From contig NZ_RJUD01000009.1 of the NCBI RefSeq assembly GCF_024343675.1, positions 1 to 64,000 of the forward strand: DNA of 64,000 nucleotides. The letters are read 5' to 3'. This document shows, piece after piece, positions 1-8,010 of the stretch. Every line of letters begins with the position of its first letter. Positions within the stretch are counted from its first letter, which is position 1. The translations under genes and the position numbers were made by a program. A model generated the notes under the pieces. That model searched no databases. It had not been told where the DNA came from and saw nothing but the letters and a program-made list of their open reading frames with translations. This stretch comes from Lacihabitans sp. CS3-21 (GTDB taxonomy: Bacteria > Bacteroidota > Bacteroidia > Cytophagales > Spirosomataceae).

Positions 1-216
1 ACCGAATTGGACTGACCGCTGGTGTATCTGTTGTCTTGCCAAGGGCACGGCAGAGTAGCTAAGTCGGGACGGGATAAACGCTGAAAGCATCTAAGTGTGA
101 AACCCACCTCAAGATGAGACTTCCCTTGAGGAACGTTAGAGATTATGACGTAGATAGGCTACAGGTGGAAGTGCAGTAATGTATGCAGCCGAGTAGTACT
201 AATGAACCGAGAGCTC
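1..216 (+). rRNA. 23S ribosomal RNA, 3' end (partial)
   Basis: The first ~216 bases are the 3' end of a bacterial large-subunit rRNA. The highly conserved domain VI segments are readable, including the GGGATAAACGCTGAAAGCAT stretch at 71-90 and the TAGTACTAATGAACCGAGAG end at 194-213. The 5' part lies before the window. The exact mature 3' end is uncertain by several bases because the pairing partner at the 5' end is not visible. Confidence 0.95.
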
Positions 217-254
217 TTAAATTTTAATTTTCAGTCTTTCTCAATCACAATGTT

Positions 255-315
255 TCTTCGACTCCCTTCGACTACGCTCAGGGAGCAGCTCAGACACCGA
301 AAGGTGGGAGTGAAT
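255..315 (+). repeat. Hairpin-forming repeat-like element in the 23S-5S spacer
   Basis: The spacer between 23S and 5S holds a GC-richer block unlike its AT-rich surroundings. Its core (about 263-284) is an inverted repeat with arms CTCCCT and AGGGAG around TCGACTACGCTC. A related downstream stretch (CAGCTCAGACACCGAAAGG) follows. From general knowledge, CTTCGACT/GCTCAGG hairpins of this kind recur as short dispersed intergenic repeats in many bacterial genomes. Whether this copy belongs to such a family cannot be told from one window. Confidence 0.5.
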
Positions 316-372
316 AGAGAAGCATTAATGTCAAAAGAATTTAGATGTCCAAAAGACAACCAGAAGATATTC

Positions 373-482
373 ATGGTGTCAATAGGGCGGGTGATCACCT
401 CTTCCCATTTCGAACAGAGCAGTTAAGCCCCGCACCGCCGATGGTACTTGGATCAAACCCGGGAGAGTAGGTAGATGCCAGT
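373..482 (+). rRNA. 5S ribosomal RNA
   Basis: The sequence carries the conserved 5S core GATCACCTCTTCCCATTTCG followed by GAACAGAGCAGTTAAGCCC, and the GGGAGAGTAGGTAGATGCCA 3' part. The terminal stem is visible: TGGTGTC at 374-380 pairs with GATGCCA at 474-480. Length is about 110 nt, typical for the family. It follows the 23S end by about 155 bases, so it is the last gene of the rRNA operon. No tRNA is seen between them. Confidence 0.95.
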
Positions 483-496
483 TTTTTATTATAATT

Positions 497-528
497 AACC
501 TCAACATGTAAATGTTGGGGTTTTTTTG
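497..528 (+). terminator. Rho-independent terminator of the rRNA operon
   Basis: An 11-bp stem, AACCTCAACAT (497-507) with ATGTTGGGGTT (512-522, one G-U pair), closes a 4-base loop and is followed by a run of T. It lies 15 bases after the 5S gene and is the evident end of the rRNA transcript. Confidence 0.9.
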
Positions 529-634
529 TTTTAGGGTTTACTGTACTTAATTCTCTATTTTTTTTATTTTTGTTTGTATTGGAATAATTGTAATTTTCTT
601 GAAATTTTTATTGTTATAAGTTGACATTAATTAT

Positions 635-1282
635 ATGAAGTTTAAAGCGGCTTTTGTTAGTATTTTGCTCTGTTACATTTTAAGTTCAGGGTTTTCTCAA
701 AACAATGATTGGAAGTTTATTAAGAAATCTGATGGCATTTCAATTTATCATAGGAAAGTAGGGAGTGGAAACTTGAAAGATGTGAAGATAGAAACTATGT
801 TTGATAGTAATTTAAGCACTATAGCTGAGGCAGTATTAGATGTATCTTCTTTTAATAAGTGGATATATAAGGTAGATTATTCAAAAATATTAAAGGTAAT
901 AGGTCCAAATCAAGTGGAATACTATAACAGAATAGACATGCCTTGGCCATCTTCAGATAGAGATATTGTTGCCATTAATAAATTGTATCAAAATCCGCAG
1001 ACCAAAGAGGTCGTTTCAGAAGATATTTGCAATTGGAAGGGTTTACCTGAAAAGAAAGATCTTGTCAGAATAAAAGATTTTTATGCAAAGTGGACATTCA
1101 TTCCGACTGCAAACGGAGTGAAAGGTACTTATATATTTCATTCAGATCCAGGTGGAGAATTGCCAGCCGCAGTAGTCAATTTATTTATTGATGAAGGGCC
1201 AGTTAATTCAATTAAGGGTTTAAAAAGAATGTTAAAATTGGAGAAGTATATGAATTCGAACTCGCATAACATCGTTAATTAA
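635..1282 (+). CDS. Secreted START-domain (lipid-binding fold) protein
   Basis: A 215-residue protein with an N-terminal signal peptide (about residues 1-21, hydrophobic core ending GFSQ) followed by a START/Bet v1-like domain over nearly the whole mature chain. Recognisable START features are the GISIYHRK strand, the MPWPSSDRDIV turn and the DPGGELPAAVVNLF C-terminal helix. START domains bind lipids or other hydrophobic ligands in a deep cavity; the ligand here is unknown. The predicted location is periplasmic or extracellular. It stands alone between the rRNA operon and the convergent holB gene, whose stop is 5 bases away. The start follows from the signal peptide. Confidence 0.8.
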   Translation: MKFKAAFVSILLCYILSSGFSQNNDWKFIKKSDGISIYHRKVGSGNLKDVKIETMFDSNLSTIAEAVLDVSSFNKWIYKVDYSKILKVIGPNQVEYYNRIDMPWPSSDRDIVAINKLYQNPQTKEVVSEDICNWKGLPEKKDLVRIKDFYAKWTFIPTANGVKGTYIFHSDPGGELPAAVVNLFIDEGPVNSIKGLKRMLKLEKYMNSNSHNIVN

Positions 1283-1287
1283 TATTG

Positions 1288-2388
1288 TCATTTTATTAGG
1301 CGTGCTATTGCAAGAGAGGTGTCTAAGAATATAATCTTGGCACGAACATTCCTTTCTATCAAGAATTGACTGTGAGATATTTCGTCAACTATATGGCTAA
1401 TATTTTCAAATTTGAAAACCTTAGAAAATTTTTGAACAAACTGAAGTTCTTCTCCTTCGAGTTTAATTAGATTTTCAGTTCCTACCGACTGAAGATATAT
1501 TTCTCTTATTATCTTAAGTCCATATTCTAATAAACTTTTTTGGTTTTCTTTGGTCTGGGCATCAAATTCATCTGCTAAGGGTATGAGTTTTGATAAGTCA
1601 AAAGCATAGCAATATCGCATCCAATTGGCAAACCAATTTTTTTCATTTTGGTCTTTTTGTTCTATTATTTCTAAGGCTTTGTTGATGTTTCCTTCAGATA
1701 AAAAATAGATTTGGCTTGCCCTTTCTTCAGAGACACCTTTGGTTTTTACTAGAAAAGAAGTTAGCTCTGAGTTGCTATTATTTCTGATAGCTATTCTCTG
1801 AGTTCTGGATATTATGGTTGTTAGCAACCGATTTGAGTCACTAGTTATGAGAAGGAAAAGTGTTTTCTCAGGGGGTTCTTCAAGGATTTTTAATAGGGCA
1901 TTTGCGGCGGATTGTCCCATAGCCTCAACCATCCATATAAGAACTATTTTGTAGCCTCCTTCGTAAGATTTTAGACTTAAATTTTGAATTATTTGACGTG
2001 ATTCTTCAACAGGGATATTTCCTTGTTTTATTTCAATAGCTTCAAGCCAATCAGAAAGTGTTCCATAAGGACTCTCCTCAAGAAAATTTCTCCATTCTTT
2101 TATGAAATTCTCAGAAAGTATTTTTTTCCCTCCAGCAGTAGGGTAGGCGAAGATAAAATCTGGATGTGCTATTTTCTTAATTTTTTGACATGATGCACAT
2201 ACTCCACAAGAATCATTATCTGACGGTTGTTGGCAATTTATGTAAGTAGCAAAAGCCAAAGCCATAGGCAAAGAAGCACTACCTGAAGCTCCATCGAAAA
2301 GTATTGCATGGGCAACATGATTGGTTTTTACAGAATTTATCAAGTGGTTTTTGACCTCTTCTAAGCCAGGTATTTCAGCAAATAGCAT
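1288..2388 (-). CDS. holB: DNA polymerase III delta' subunit
   Basis: Clamp-loader subunit of the replicative DNA polymerase, 366 residues. The N-terminal AAA+ module carries the zinc-binding cysteines C52, C61, C64 and C67. The Walker A region (residues 33-40, GASGSASL) has no lysine, as expected for delta', which does not hydrolyse ATP. The conserved ALLKILEEPP helix is present, and ISRTQR stands where ATP-active paralogues have SRC. The C-terminal third is helical collar. It begins 5 bases after the stop of the GlmU-like gene, so the two are probably cotranscribed. Low overall identity is normal for HolB. Confidence 0.9.
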   Translation of the reverse strand: MLFAEIPGLEEVKNHLINSVKTNHVAHAILFDGASGSASLPMALAFATYINCQQPSDNDSCGVCASCQKIKKIAHPDFIFAYPTAGGKKILSENFIKEWRNFLEESPYGTLSDWLEAIEIKQGNIPVEESRQIIQNLSLKSYEGGYKIVLIWMVEAMGQSAANALLKILEEPPEKTLFLLITSDSNRLLTTIISRTQRIAIRNNSNSELTSFLVKTKGVSEERASQIYFLSEGNINKALEIIEQKDQNEKNWFANWMRYCYAFDLSKLIPLADEFDAQTKENQKSLLEYGLKIIREIYLQSVGTENLIKLEGEELQFVQKFSKVFKFENISHIVDEISHSQFLIERNVRAKIIFLDTSLAIARLIK

Positions 2389-2393
2389 TTTCC

Positions 2394-3572
2394 TTATTGA
2401 TTATTATTGGATAAATAGCTTAGAATTTCTATGTCATCTGGATTAAGTTGTTTTTCTCTGCGTGCCATTGTCGCATTAATAACGTCAATGGCTTTATCAA
2501 ATCGGTATTTATCGTAACCTTCGCTCTTCCCTCCCCAAGAAAAACTTGAAATATATTTTTCTTGAAATCCAGATCCATATACATTTGAAGAAACGCCAAC
2601 AACAGTTCCTGTATTAAACATCGTACTGATTCCAGCTTTGCAGAAATCTCCCATAAAAGTACCGCAAAATATTTCTTGCGTGTCATAGAAATCGTTTATG
2701 TCGTAATTATAGACTTTTACACTTTTATAATCATTTTTGAGGTTCGAATTATTGGTATTTGCTCCTAAATTACACCATTCACCTATATAAGAATTTCCAA
2801 GAAAGCCGTCATGGGCTTTGTTTGAGTATCCATGAAAAATAGTATTTCCAACCTCTCCACCAACTCTAGATACTGGCCCTAATGTAGTATTTGGACGGAT
2901 TTTCGCTCCAAAAGCTACCATTGAATCCTCTCCAATTGCAACAGGACCAATTAGTAAACTCCCTTCTTGTATAATCGCATTTTTACCAATATAAATCGGG
3001 CCATTTTCTGCGTTAAAAATAGCGGCTTTAATACTTACGCCATCTTCTATAAATATATTTTTTTTATTATATACAGCTGTGTATTTGTCTTCAATTTTAT
3101 TCGACAGACGGTTGGCTGTTAATAAATCAAAGTCGGATTGAATTTGTTGACCATTATTTAGAAATAAATGAGGAAGCTCTTTAATGTAAACGATACGCTG
3201 CCCAGCGTAGATTATATTTTTATGACTGCTAATATTTTGTTCACCATACCCAAATTTTAATGAACTACAAAAGGCTACTGGAAAATCATTGTATACTAAA
3301 GTTTCATTCTCATTCAATTCCAAAACAGCTTTTACCAAGTCAGCATTTGGCAAATAAGATGCATTTATATAAATGTTTTTATCAGAGTAGTTTGTAGCAA
3401 ACTTTTTATTTAAGTACTCTTCAGAAAGAAAAGACACCTTTGAATCAAAATATTTTTCCCATTTTTCATCAATAGTTAGAATCCCAATTCTCACTTTTCC
3501 AATTGGTCGTGTAAGGGTGATTGGTTTTAATTGATTACGAAAGCTGGGTTGGTCAAAAAGTATAATGTTCAT
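2394..3572 (-). CDS. GlmU-like sugar nucleotidyltransferase/acetyltransferase
   Basis: A 392-residue protein with a short divergent nucleotidyltransferase-like N-terminal domain (it starts with NIILFDQPSFRNQL and has the LTRPIGKVRIG motif) and a left-handed beta-helix C-terminal half (hexapeptide repeats, roughly residues 190-330). This is the architecture of the alternative Bacteroidota GlmU, proposed to make UDP-N-acetylglucosamine from glucosamine-1-phosphate for peptidoglycan and LPS. Function rests on family membership. It is followed 5 bases later by holB. A perfect inverted repeat overlaps its start codon (separate entry). Confidence 0.82.
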   Translation of the reverse strand: MNIILFDQPSFRNQLKPITLTRPIGKVRIGILTIDEKWEKYFDSKVSFLSEEYLNKKFATNYSDKNIYINASYLPNADLVKAVLELNENETLVYNDFPVAFCSSLKFGYGEQNISSHKNIIYAGQRIVYIKELPHLFLNNGQQIQSDFDLLTANRLSNKIEDKYTAVYNKKNIFIEDGVSIKAAIFNAENGPIYIGKNAIIQEGSLLIGPVAIGEDSMVAFGAKIRPNTTLGPVSRVGGEVGNTIFHGYSNKAHDGFLGNSYIGEWCNLGANTNNSNLKNDYKSVKVYNYDINDFYDTQEIFCGTFMGDFCKAGISTMFNTGTVVGVSSNVYGSGFQEKYISSFSWGGKSEGYDKYRFDKAIDVINATMARREKQLNPDDIEILSYLSNNNQ

Positions 3573-3602
3573 CCGAAATTTTATGTTTCGGATGCAAAAT
3601 TA
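3570..3602 (-). promoter_or_regulatory. Inverted repeat on the start codon plus -7 element of the GlmU-like gene
   Basis: CATCCGAAA (3570-3578) and TTTCGGATG (3586-3594) form a perfect 9-bp inverted repeat with a 7-base spacer. The left arm contains the start codon. Immediately upstream, on the minus strand, TAATTTTG (3595-3602) matches the Bacteroidota -7 consensus TAnnTTTG. No convincing -33 TTG is seen. Placed this way, the repeat would cover the transcription start and the whole short leader, so it could act as a DNA operator or as an mRNA hairpin limiting translation. Function is inferred. Confidence 0.45.
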
Positions 3603-3620
3603 CTTTAAAATCCTTAAAGA

Positions 3621-5204
3621 TTATTGTTTTTCAGAAATCTGAATGGCCATTTTTACAGCATTGTAAGTATTTACAATTCCTCCTGTAACACTCAATTCTG
3701 AAAAATCCTTCTTGATTTTTTCTCCAGGTACATTTACTTGTTGTCCAGTAAGTTTTACGGTAGATTCAAGAATGATATTTTTTAGTTGTTGAGCAGTAAG
3801 ATTAGGAAAATAGGATTTCAATAAAGCAGCTACTCCCGCAACTGCCGGCGATGCCATACTGGTGCCTTGTTTTTCTTCATATTTAGAACCCGGAACCGTT
3901 GAATAAATAGCTACTCCAGGTGCAAAAACATCTACTCCTTTTTTGCCATAATTTGAAAAGTCAGCAGGTAAGCTTTCCCCATCTTCGAAATTACTTGCAC
4001 CTACAGTTATCCAATTTTTAACTTCAGTACCAGATTTTAAAATTCTTGTAGGATAATGCACATGTTGGTCTATGTCTTCGTTCTCGTTTCCAGCTGCAGA
4101 CACCAGAAGTACGCCTTTAGATTCAGCATACTTTACTGCTTCGTCTACCCAATTTTTTTCTGGAGAATATGGCTTTCCAAAACTCATATTGATTATTTCA
4201 GCTCCGTTATCAACAGCATATTTGATAGCATTGGCTACATCTTTATCTCTTTCATCACCATTTGGGACACATCTTATTGTCATTATTTTGACATTATCTG
4301 CCACACCTTTTACACCCAAAGAATTATATCTATTTGCACCAATAATCCCAGCTACATGGGTGCCATGCATGGCATCTGGGCCAGTTACCTCATTATTTCC
4401 ATATTTGGCATAGCCCAGAGTTCTTAAATCGTCTCCGATTACTTTTCTTGCATCAAAGTCATTATTTAAGTTATAATTGAGCTCTTCTTCAAAATGTGTT
4501 ACTCCATCCAAAATATCAGCTTTGGTGGCTCCCATCGCATAAAGATTTAACCATACCTGCTTTGCGGCACGCACTGATCTGTCTACATTCTGATCATCGA
4601 TTTTCTGCACGTCTTCTTTGGAAATCGGCGATTTGCCAATTGTTTGAATTAGAATATCTTCAGCTTTAGAGATTTTATCCAACATGCCTTTATACATGGG
4701 CAGATACTGCGTGGCTTCGCTTTTTTTATTTTCAATTTCCTCTTTTAAACTTTTCATCAAAGCCAAATCTGCCTTGTTTTTCTTTTTATCACGCTTGCTT
4801 GGATTGTCTCCATATTTTTCAAAAAGAGACTTGTATAATCTTACAGACTCAAGTTGTTCATGATTTATATCTTTTCCATCTGCTCCTCCTATAAAATCCC
4901 AACCGTTTAGATCATCTATAAAACCGTTGTTGTCATCATCTATTCCGTTGTTTGCTATTTCCTTTGTATTAACCCATATATTATCTTTCAAATCTTCATG
5001 TTTGATATCAATTCCAGAGTCAATCACACCAACTATAACCGTTTTTGAAGTTCTGTTTTTTAACAATTCGATATAAGCTTTTTCTGTACTCATGCCCCTA
5101 ATACCATCTTCTGTTATATCGAGATTATGCCAGTTAAACTTTGTCTTTAGATTTTGAGCATTGAGGTTAAAAATAACAAACGATAAGAAAAGTATTTTTT
5201 TCAT
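3621..5204 (-). CDS. Secreted subtilisin-like serine protease (S8 family)
   Basis: A 527-residue subtilase. The start is placed at 5204 because it gives a clean signal peptide (MKKILFLSFVIFNLNAQ); the frame is open to 5258, but that adds 18 residues before the signal. The catalytic triad is visible: D62 in VIDSGID, H280 in HGTHVAG and S449 in GTSMASP. The Asp-His spacing of about 218 residues is far longer than in subtilisin, because of a Lys/Glu-rich insertion of about 170 residues at roughly 95-270 that may be a regulatory or prodomain-like lid. No C-terminal sorting domain of the Por system is seen. Predicted periplasmic or extracellular. Confidence 0.92.
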   Translation of the reverse strand: MKKILFLSFVIFNLNAQNLKTKFNWHNLDITEDGIRGMSTEKAYIELLKNRTSKTVIVGVIDSGIDIKHEDLKDNIWVNTKEIANNGIDDDNNGFIDDLNGWDFIGGADGKDINHEQLESVRLYKSLFEKYGDNPSKRDKKKNKADLALMKSLKEEIENKKSEATQYLPMYKGMLDKISKAEDILIQTIGKSPISKEDVQKIDDQNVDRSVRAAKQVWLNLYAMGATKADILDGVTHFEEELNYNLNNDFDARKVIGDDLRTLGYAKYGNNEVTGPDAMHGTHVAGIIGANRYNSLGVKGVADNVKIMTIRCVPNGDERDKDVANAIKYAVDNGAEIINMSFGKPYSPEKNWVDEAVKYAESKGVLLVSAAGNENEDIDQHVHYPTRILKSGTEVKNWITVGASNFEDGESLPADFSNYGKKGVDVFAPGVAIYSTVPGSKYEEKQGTSMASPAVAGVAALLKSYFPNLTAQQLKNIILESTVKLTGQQVNVPGEKIKKDFSELSVTGGIVNTYNAVKMAIQISEKQ

Positions 5205-5279
5205 AAGATTGAATAAGTCTGAAGTCCCTTGATGAGATTTTATTAAATTAAATAGCAAAATAACGATTTTTTATTGGCT

Positions 5280-6410
5280 TTAGCTTAGGGCTTGACTGAA
5301 ATCTTCTAATAAATCTTCAATATTTTCGATTCCAACGGATATTCTAAGTAAATTCTCTGGTGAACACGAATGCAAGCCTTCGGCAGTTTTTCTATGGTCC
5401 ACCAAACTTTCCACACCACCTAAGCTTGTGGCATGTTGGAATATCTTGAGTTTTGACGCAATTTTGAGACAGTCATTCTCATTTCCCTTTGTCAAAATAG
5501 ACATCATTACTCCAAATCCGTTTGTCATTTGTTTTTTAGCTATGTCGTGGTTTGCATGTGTTTTTAATCCGGGGTAGTATACTTTCTCTACTTTTGGATG
5601 ATTATTAAGGAAATTTGCGAGTTTGATGGCATTGGTACTGTGTTTCTCCATTCTTAAAAAGAAAGTTGAGAGGCTGCGATTCATTAGCCAACAATCAGAA
5701 GGAGAAGGAACACCGCCTCCTATGGTTTGGTAATCTCTGATACATTGTGATATTTCTTGATTTATTTTTTCGTTCCAAATCACCACTCCACCTAAAATGT
5801 CAGAATGACCGCCAAGGTACTTTGTGGTAGAATGCATGACTAAATCAATACCCAAATCAAGCGGTTTTGTGAAATATGGTGAAGACCAAGTATTATCTGC
5901 TGCAGAAAGGATGTTATTTTCTTTACAGAGCTTTGCTATTTCTATTAAATCTGCAATTTTTAAACTGGGATTAGATGGAGTTTCAACCCAAACTAACTTT
6001 GTATTCTTCTGAATAGCTTGCATGATATTTTTAATATCTGACATATCTACAATGCTAAAAGAAATATTCCAGTTTTTGTATAAATTCTCCAAAATTACTC
6101 TTGTACCATAGTATATATCGTCGGGAAGAATAACATGTGAATTTTGACCTAATGAATGGATAATACTCATAGTGGCTGCTTGACCAGAAGCAAAACATGC
6201 AGCATCTATTCCATTTTCCAGCATAGATAGTTTTTTTTCCAATAAACGCCTGTTGGGATTGGAGGCTCTTGTATAAATGTCTCTGCCCTCTACAAATGCC
6301 CCAGCACCATCTCTTTTGAAGGTTGTACTCTGAATCAAGGCAGGTACTACGGCTCCGCTGTTTTCGATTTCTAAAGTTTGATGTATAATTGAGGTTTCTA
6401 AGCTTGCCAT
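5280..6410 (-). CDS. Trans-sulfuration PLP enzyme (cystathionine gamma-lyase/beta-lyase family)
   Basis: A 376-residue member of the Cys/Met-metabolism PLP family. The PLP-binding lysine is K197 in HSTTKYLGGHSD. The phosphate-anchoring segment FASGQAATMS and the YTRASNPNRR motif are in place, as is the conserved SLGGVESL segment near the C-terminus. The family includes cystathionine gamma-lyase, cystathionine beta-lyase, gamma-synthase and methionine gamma-lyase; the sequence alone does not decide among them. It is cytoplasmic. It is a single gene on the minus strand with no sulfur-metabolism neighbours and no riboswitch visible upstream. Confidence 0.88.
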   Translation of the reverse strand: MASLETSIIHQTLEIENSGAVVPALIQSTTFKRDGAGAFVEGRDIYTRASNPNRRLLEKKLSMLENGIDAACFASGQAATMSIIHSLGQNSHVILPDDIYYGTRVILENLYKNWNISFSIVDMSDIKNIMQAIQKNTKLVWVETPSNPSLKIADLIEIAKLCKENNILSAADNTWSSPYFTKPLDLGIDLVMHSTTKYLGGHSDILGGVVIWNEKINQEISQCIRDYQTIGGGVPSPSDCWLMNRSLSTFFLRMEKHSTNAIKLANFLNNHPKVEKVYYPGLKTHANHDIAKKQMTNGFGVMMSILTKGNENDCLKIASKLKIFQHATSLGGVESLVDHRKTAEGLHSCSPENLLRISVGIENIEDLLEDFSQALS

Positions 6411-6458
6411 TGATAATTTTTTAAAGCAAATTTAAGAAATCAACTACATTATTTGACA

Positions 6459-7751
6459 TTAATTAGAGATTCTGTAAACTATTCCATTGGGATTTGAGCC
6501 GGATACACTTTTCGATACATTAATTTGATCTTCTGAAATGCCTTTTTCTATCAACATTTCTCTCAGAGCATAAGCTCTATCTTCCGCCAAAGTTCTATTG
6601 CCACTCGATAAAGGCGAAATATTTATGTTTTTGTTGGAGTTTTTTAGTTGACTAATAATCCCATTGATCATTGTAGAATTTGAAATTTCAGCACTGTTCT
6701 TTTTAAAAGCTGTTCCGTTGATGGCAGTCCAACCAGCTGGAGTTTTTATTTCAGACGCACTATTTTTTATAGTTGGCGTTTCTTTGGTATTATTTACCAG
6801 TGAAGTGGTTTCTTTCTTTTCAGCGGGTTTCGACAATTCTTTTTTTACCTCTGCTACACTTGGTTTTTGCGTAGTTTCTGGTGATTTTTTTACTTCATCA
6901 GCTGGCTTTTGGATTGGCTCAGGTTTAACTTCGGAAGGAATTGGAACAATATTTTTTTCGACTGGTAAATTTGCTACTGAAGAGTCAGGAAGGAAATCCT
7001 CTGGGATTAGATCGTCCTGTGGCTTTTCTGAAATGGTTGCCACTGGTATATCGGTGGTTTCTTTTTTGGCGAATTTTGCAAAGTACAATACTGATAATCC
7101 AGCGATTCCCAATATTAACCATGGCAAAATGACCAAAAAGTTTACTTTGGATTTTGTTTTTTCTTTATTAACTACAGGAGACGATTGTAAATTTCCAGGA
7201 ACAGGTGTATTTACGGTCTTTTTGAATTGAAAAATATTGTTTATTGCAGGAGGAAGGGAATTAATGATGGGTTCATTTATTTCCTTAAAGTGGTTTCGCA
7301 AACCAACCAGATCGAAATTGTTTTCTTTCATGGTTTTGCCAATAAATCCCAAAACTATCGGAGCTGACAAACTTAGCAATGAAGAAGCACTTGTTTTACG
7401 AATTTCTGAAATCTCAGATATTTTTTCTACTAAAAGTTGGACCTTATTGGCTAAAAAATGCGAAGAAATATTATTGCCTATGGTTACGAGTAGCTGCGTT
7501 TTTTCAAAGTTGCTAGAAAACGATTCTATGTTATTCAGGATATCTCCAGTATGTCCTCCATCGTTCAATACATTGATTATATTTTTAATCTCTACATCAG
7601 AATGTCCATATTTTAAAATTCCGGCCATAAAGGAATTTAAGCATAATCCTATTCCAGATTCAACGTTAGCAGTATTTTCGCCCAAAAAGGTCGCTAGGTT
7701 TTCGACAGTTTTTGTAGTTATTGTGTTTTTAATTTTTGATAAAAAATCCAT
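6459..7751 (-). CDS. DUF937 / transmembrane / OmpA-like three-part protein
   Basis: A 430-residue protein in three parts. Residues 1-180 resemble the DUF937 family of small helical proteins (GIGLCLNSFMAGILKYG, LLSLSAPIVLGFIGK). One transmembrane helix follows at about 204-226 (VNFLVILPWLILGIAGLSVL). Next comes a Pro/Lys/Glu-rich linker (about 235-330) and a C-terminal OmpA-like fold (about 345-430, with RTLAEDRAYALREMLIEKGI). The topology suggests DUF937 in the cytoplasm and the OmpA-like part outside, reaching toward peptidoglycan. The OmpA part is diverged and peptidoglycan binding is an inference. No partner gene is adjacent. Confidence 0.7.
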   Translation of the reverse strand: MDFLSKIKNTITTKTVENLATFLGENTANVESGIGLCLNSFMAGILKYGHSDVEIKNIINVLNDGGHTGDILNNIESFSSNFEKTQLLVTIGNNISSHFLANKVQLLVEKISEISEIRKTSASSLLSLSAPIVLGFIGKTMKENNFDLVGLRNHFKEINEPIINSLPPAINNIFQFKKTVNTPVPGNLQSSPVVNKEKTKSKVNFLVILPWLILGIAGLSVLYFAKFAKKETTDIPVATISEKPQDDLIPEDFLPDSSVANLPVEKNIVPIPSEVKPEPIQKPADEVKKSPETTQKPSVAEVKKELSKPAEKKETTSLVNNTKETPTIKNSASEIKTPAGWTAINGTAFKKNSAEISNSTMINGIISQLKNSNKNINISPLSSGNRTLAEDRAYALREMLIEKGISEDQINVSKSVSGSNPNGIVYRISN

Positions 7752-7936
7752 CTAATTATATTTTTTTAAACTATCATTTATTCTATAATTCCCTGATATG
7801 AATGTGTGGAATTTGAGGCTCCATTTCCATGATTTGAAAAATACAAAAACCATGCCCATTCTATACGAACAAAACGATGGATTATTAGAAATTCTGTCTA
7901 GATTTTTGAAGAAGGGGAGATGGAGAAGGGTTATAA

Positions 7937-7972
7937 AAAAAGAAAATCCCCAAATATTGGAGATTTCTTTTG
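7937..7972 (-). terminator. Terminator of the lipoprotein gene at 8011
   Basis: An imperfect hairpin (AAAGAAAATCCCCA facing TTGGAGATTTCTTT, with an AATA loop) read on the minus strand is followed by a run of T. It lies about 40 bases past the stop codon at 8011. The rest of the 260-base gap between 7752 and 8010 holds no supported gene. Confidence 0.65.
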
Positions 7973-8010
7973 ATCACTAGGATTATTAGTTTAATTGCAC
8001 TTAAGACAAC

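Noticed and set aside
202-426. 74-codon ORF across the 23S end, spacer and 5S
   Set aside because: It lies on structural RNA genes and its translation has no protein-like character.
4056-4427. Long antisense frames inside the subtilase gene
   Set aside because: The subtilase on the other strand has an intact triad and signal peptide; the antisense translations show no family signature.
6411-6458. Possible SAM riboswitch before the trans-sulfuration gene
   Set aside because: The leader is short and AT-rich with no conserved stems or boxes.
6664-7230. 188-codon frame opposite the DUF937/OmpA-like gene
   Set aside because: It is an antisense shadow of the Pro/Lys/Glu-rich linker, which reads as hydrophobic Phe/Ser-rich sequence on the other strand.
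7798-7980. 60-codon ORF between the DUF937 and lipoprotein genes
   Set aside because: It overlaps the terminator hairpin at 7937-7972, has no recognisable family and low-complexity basic composition.
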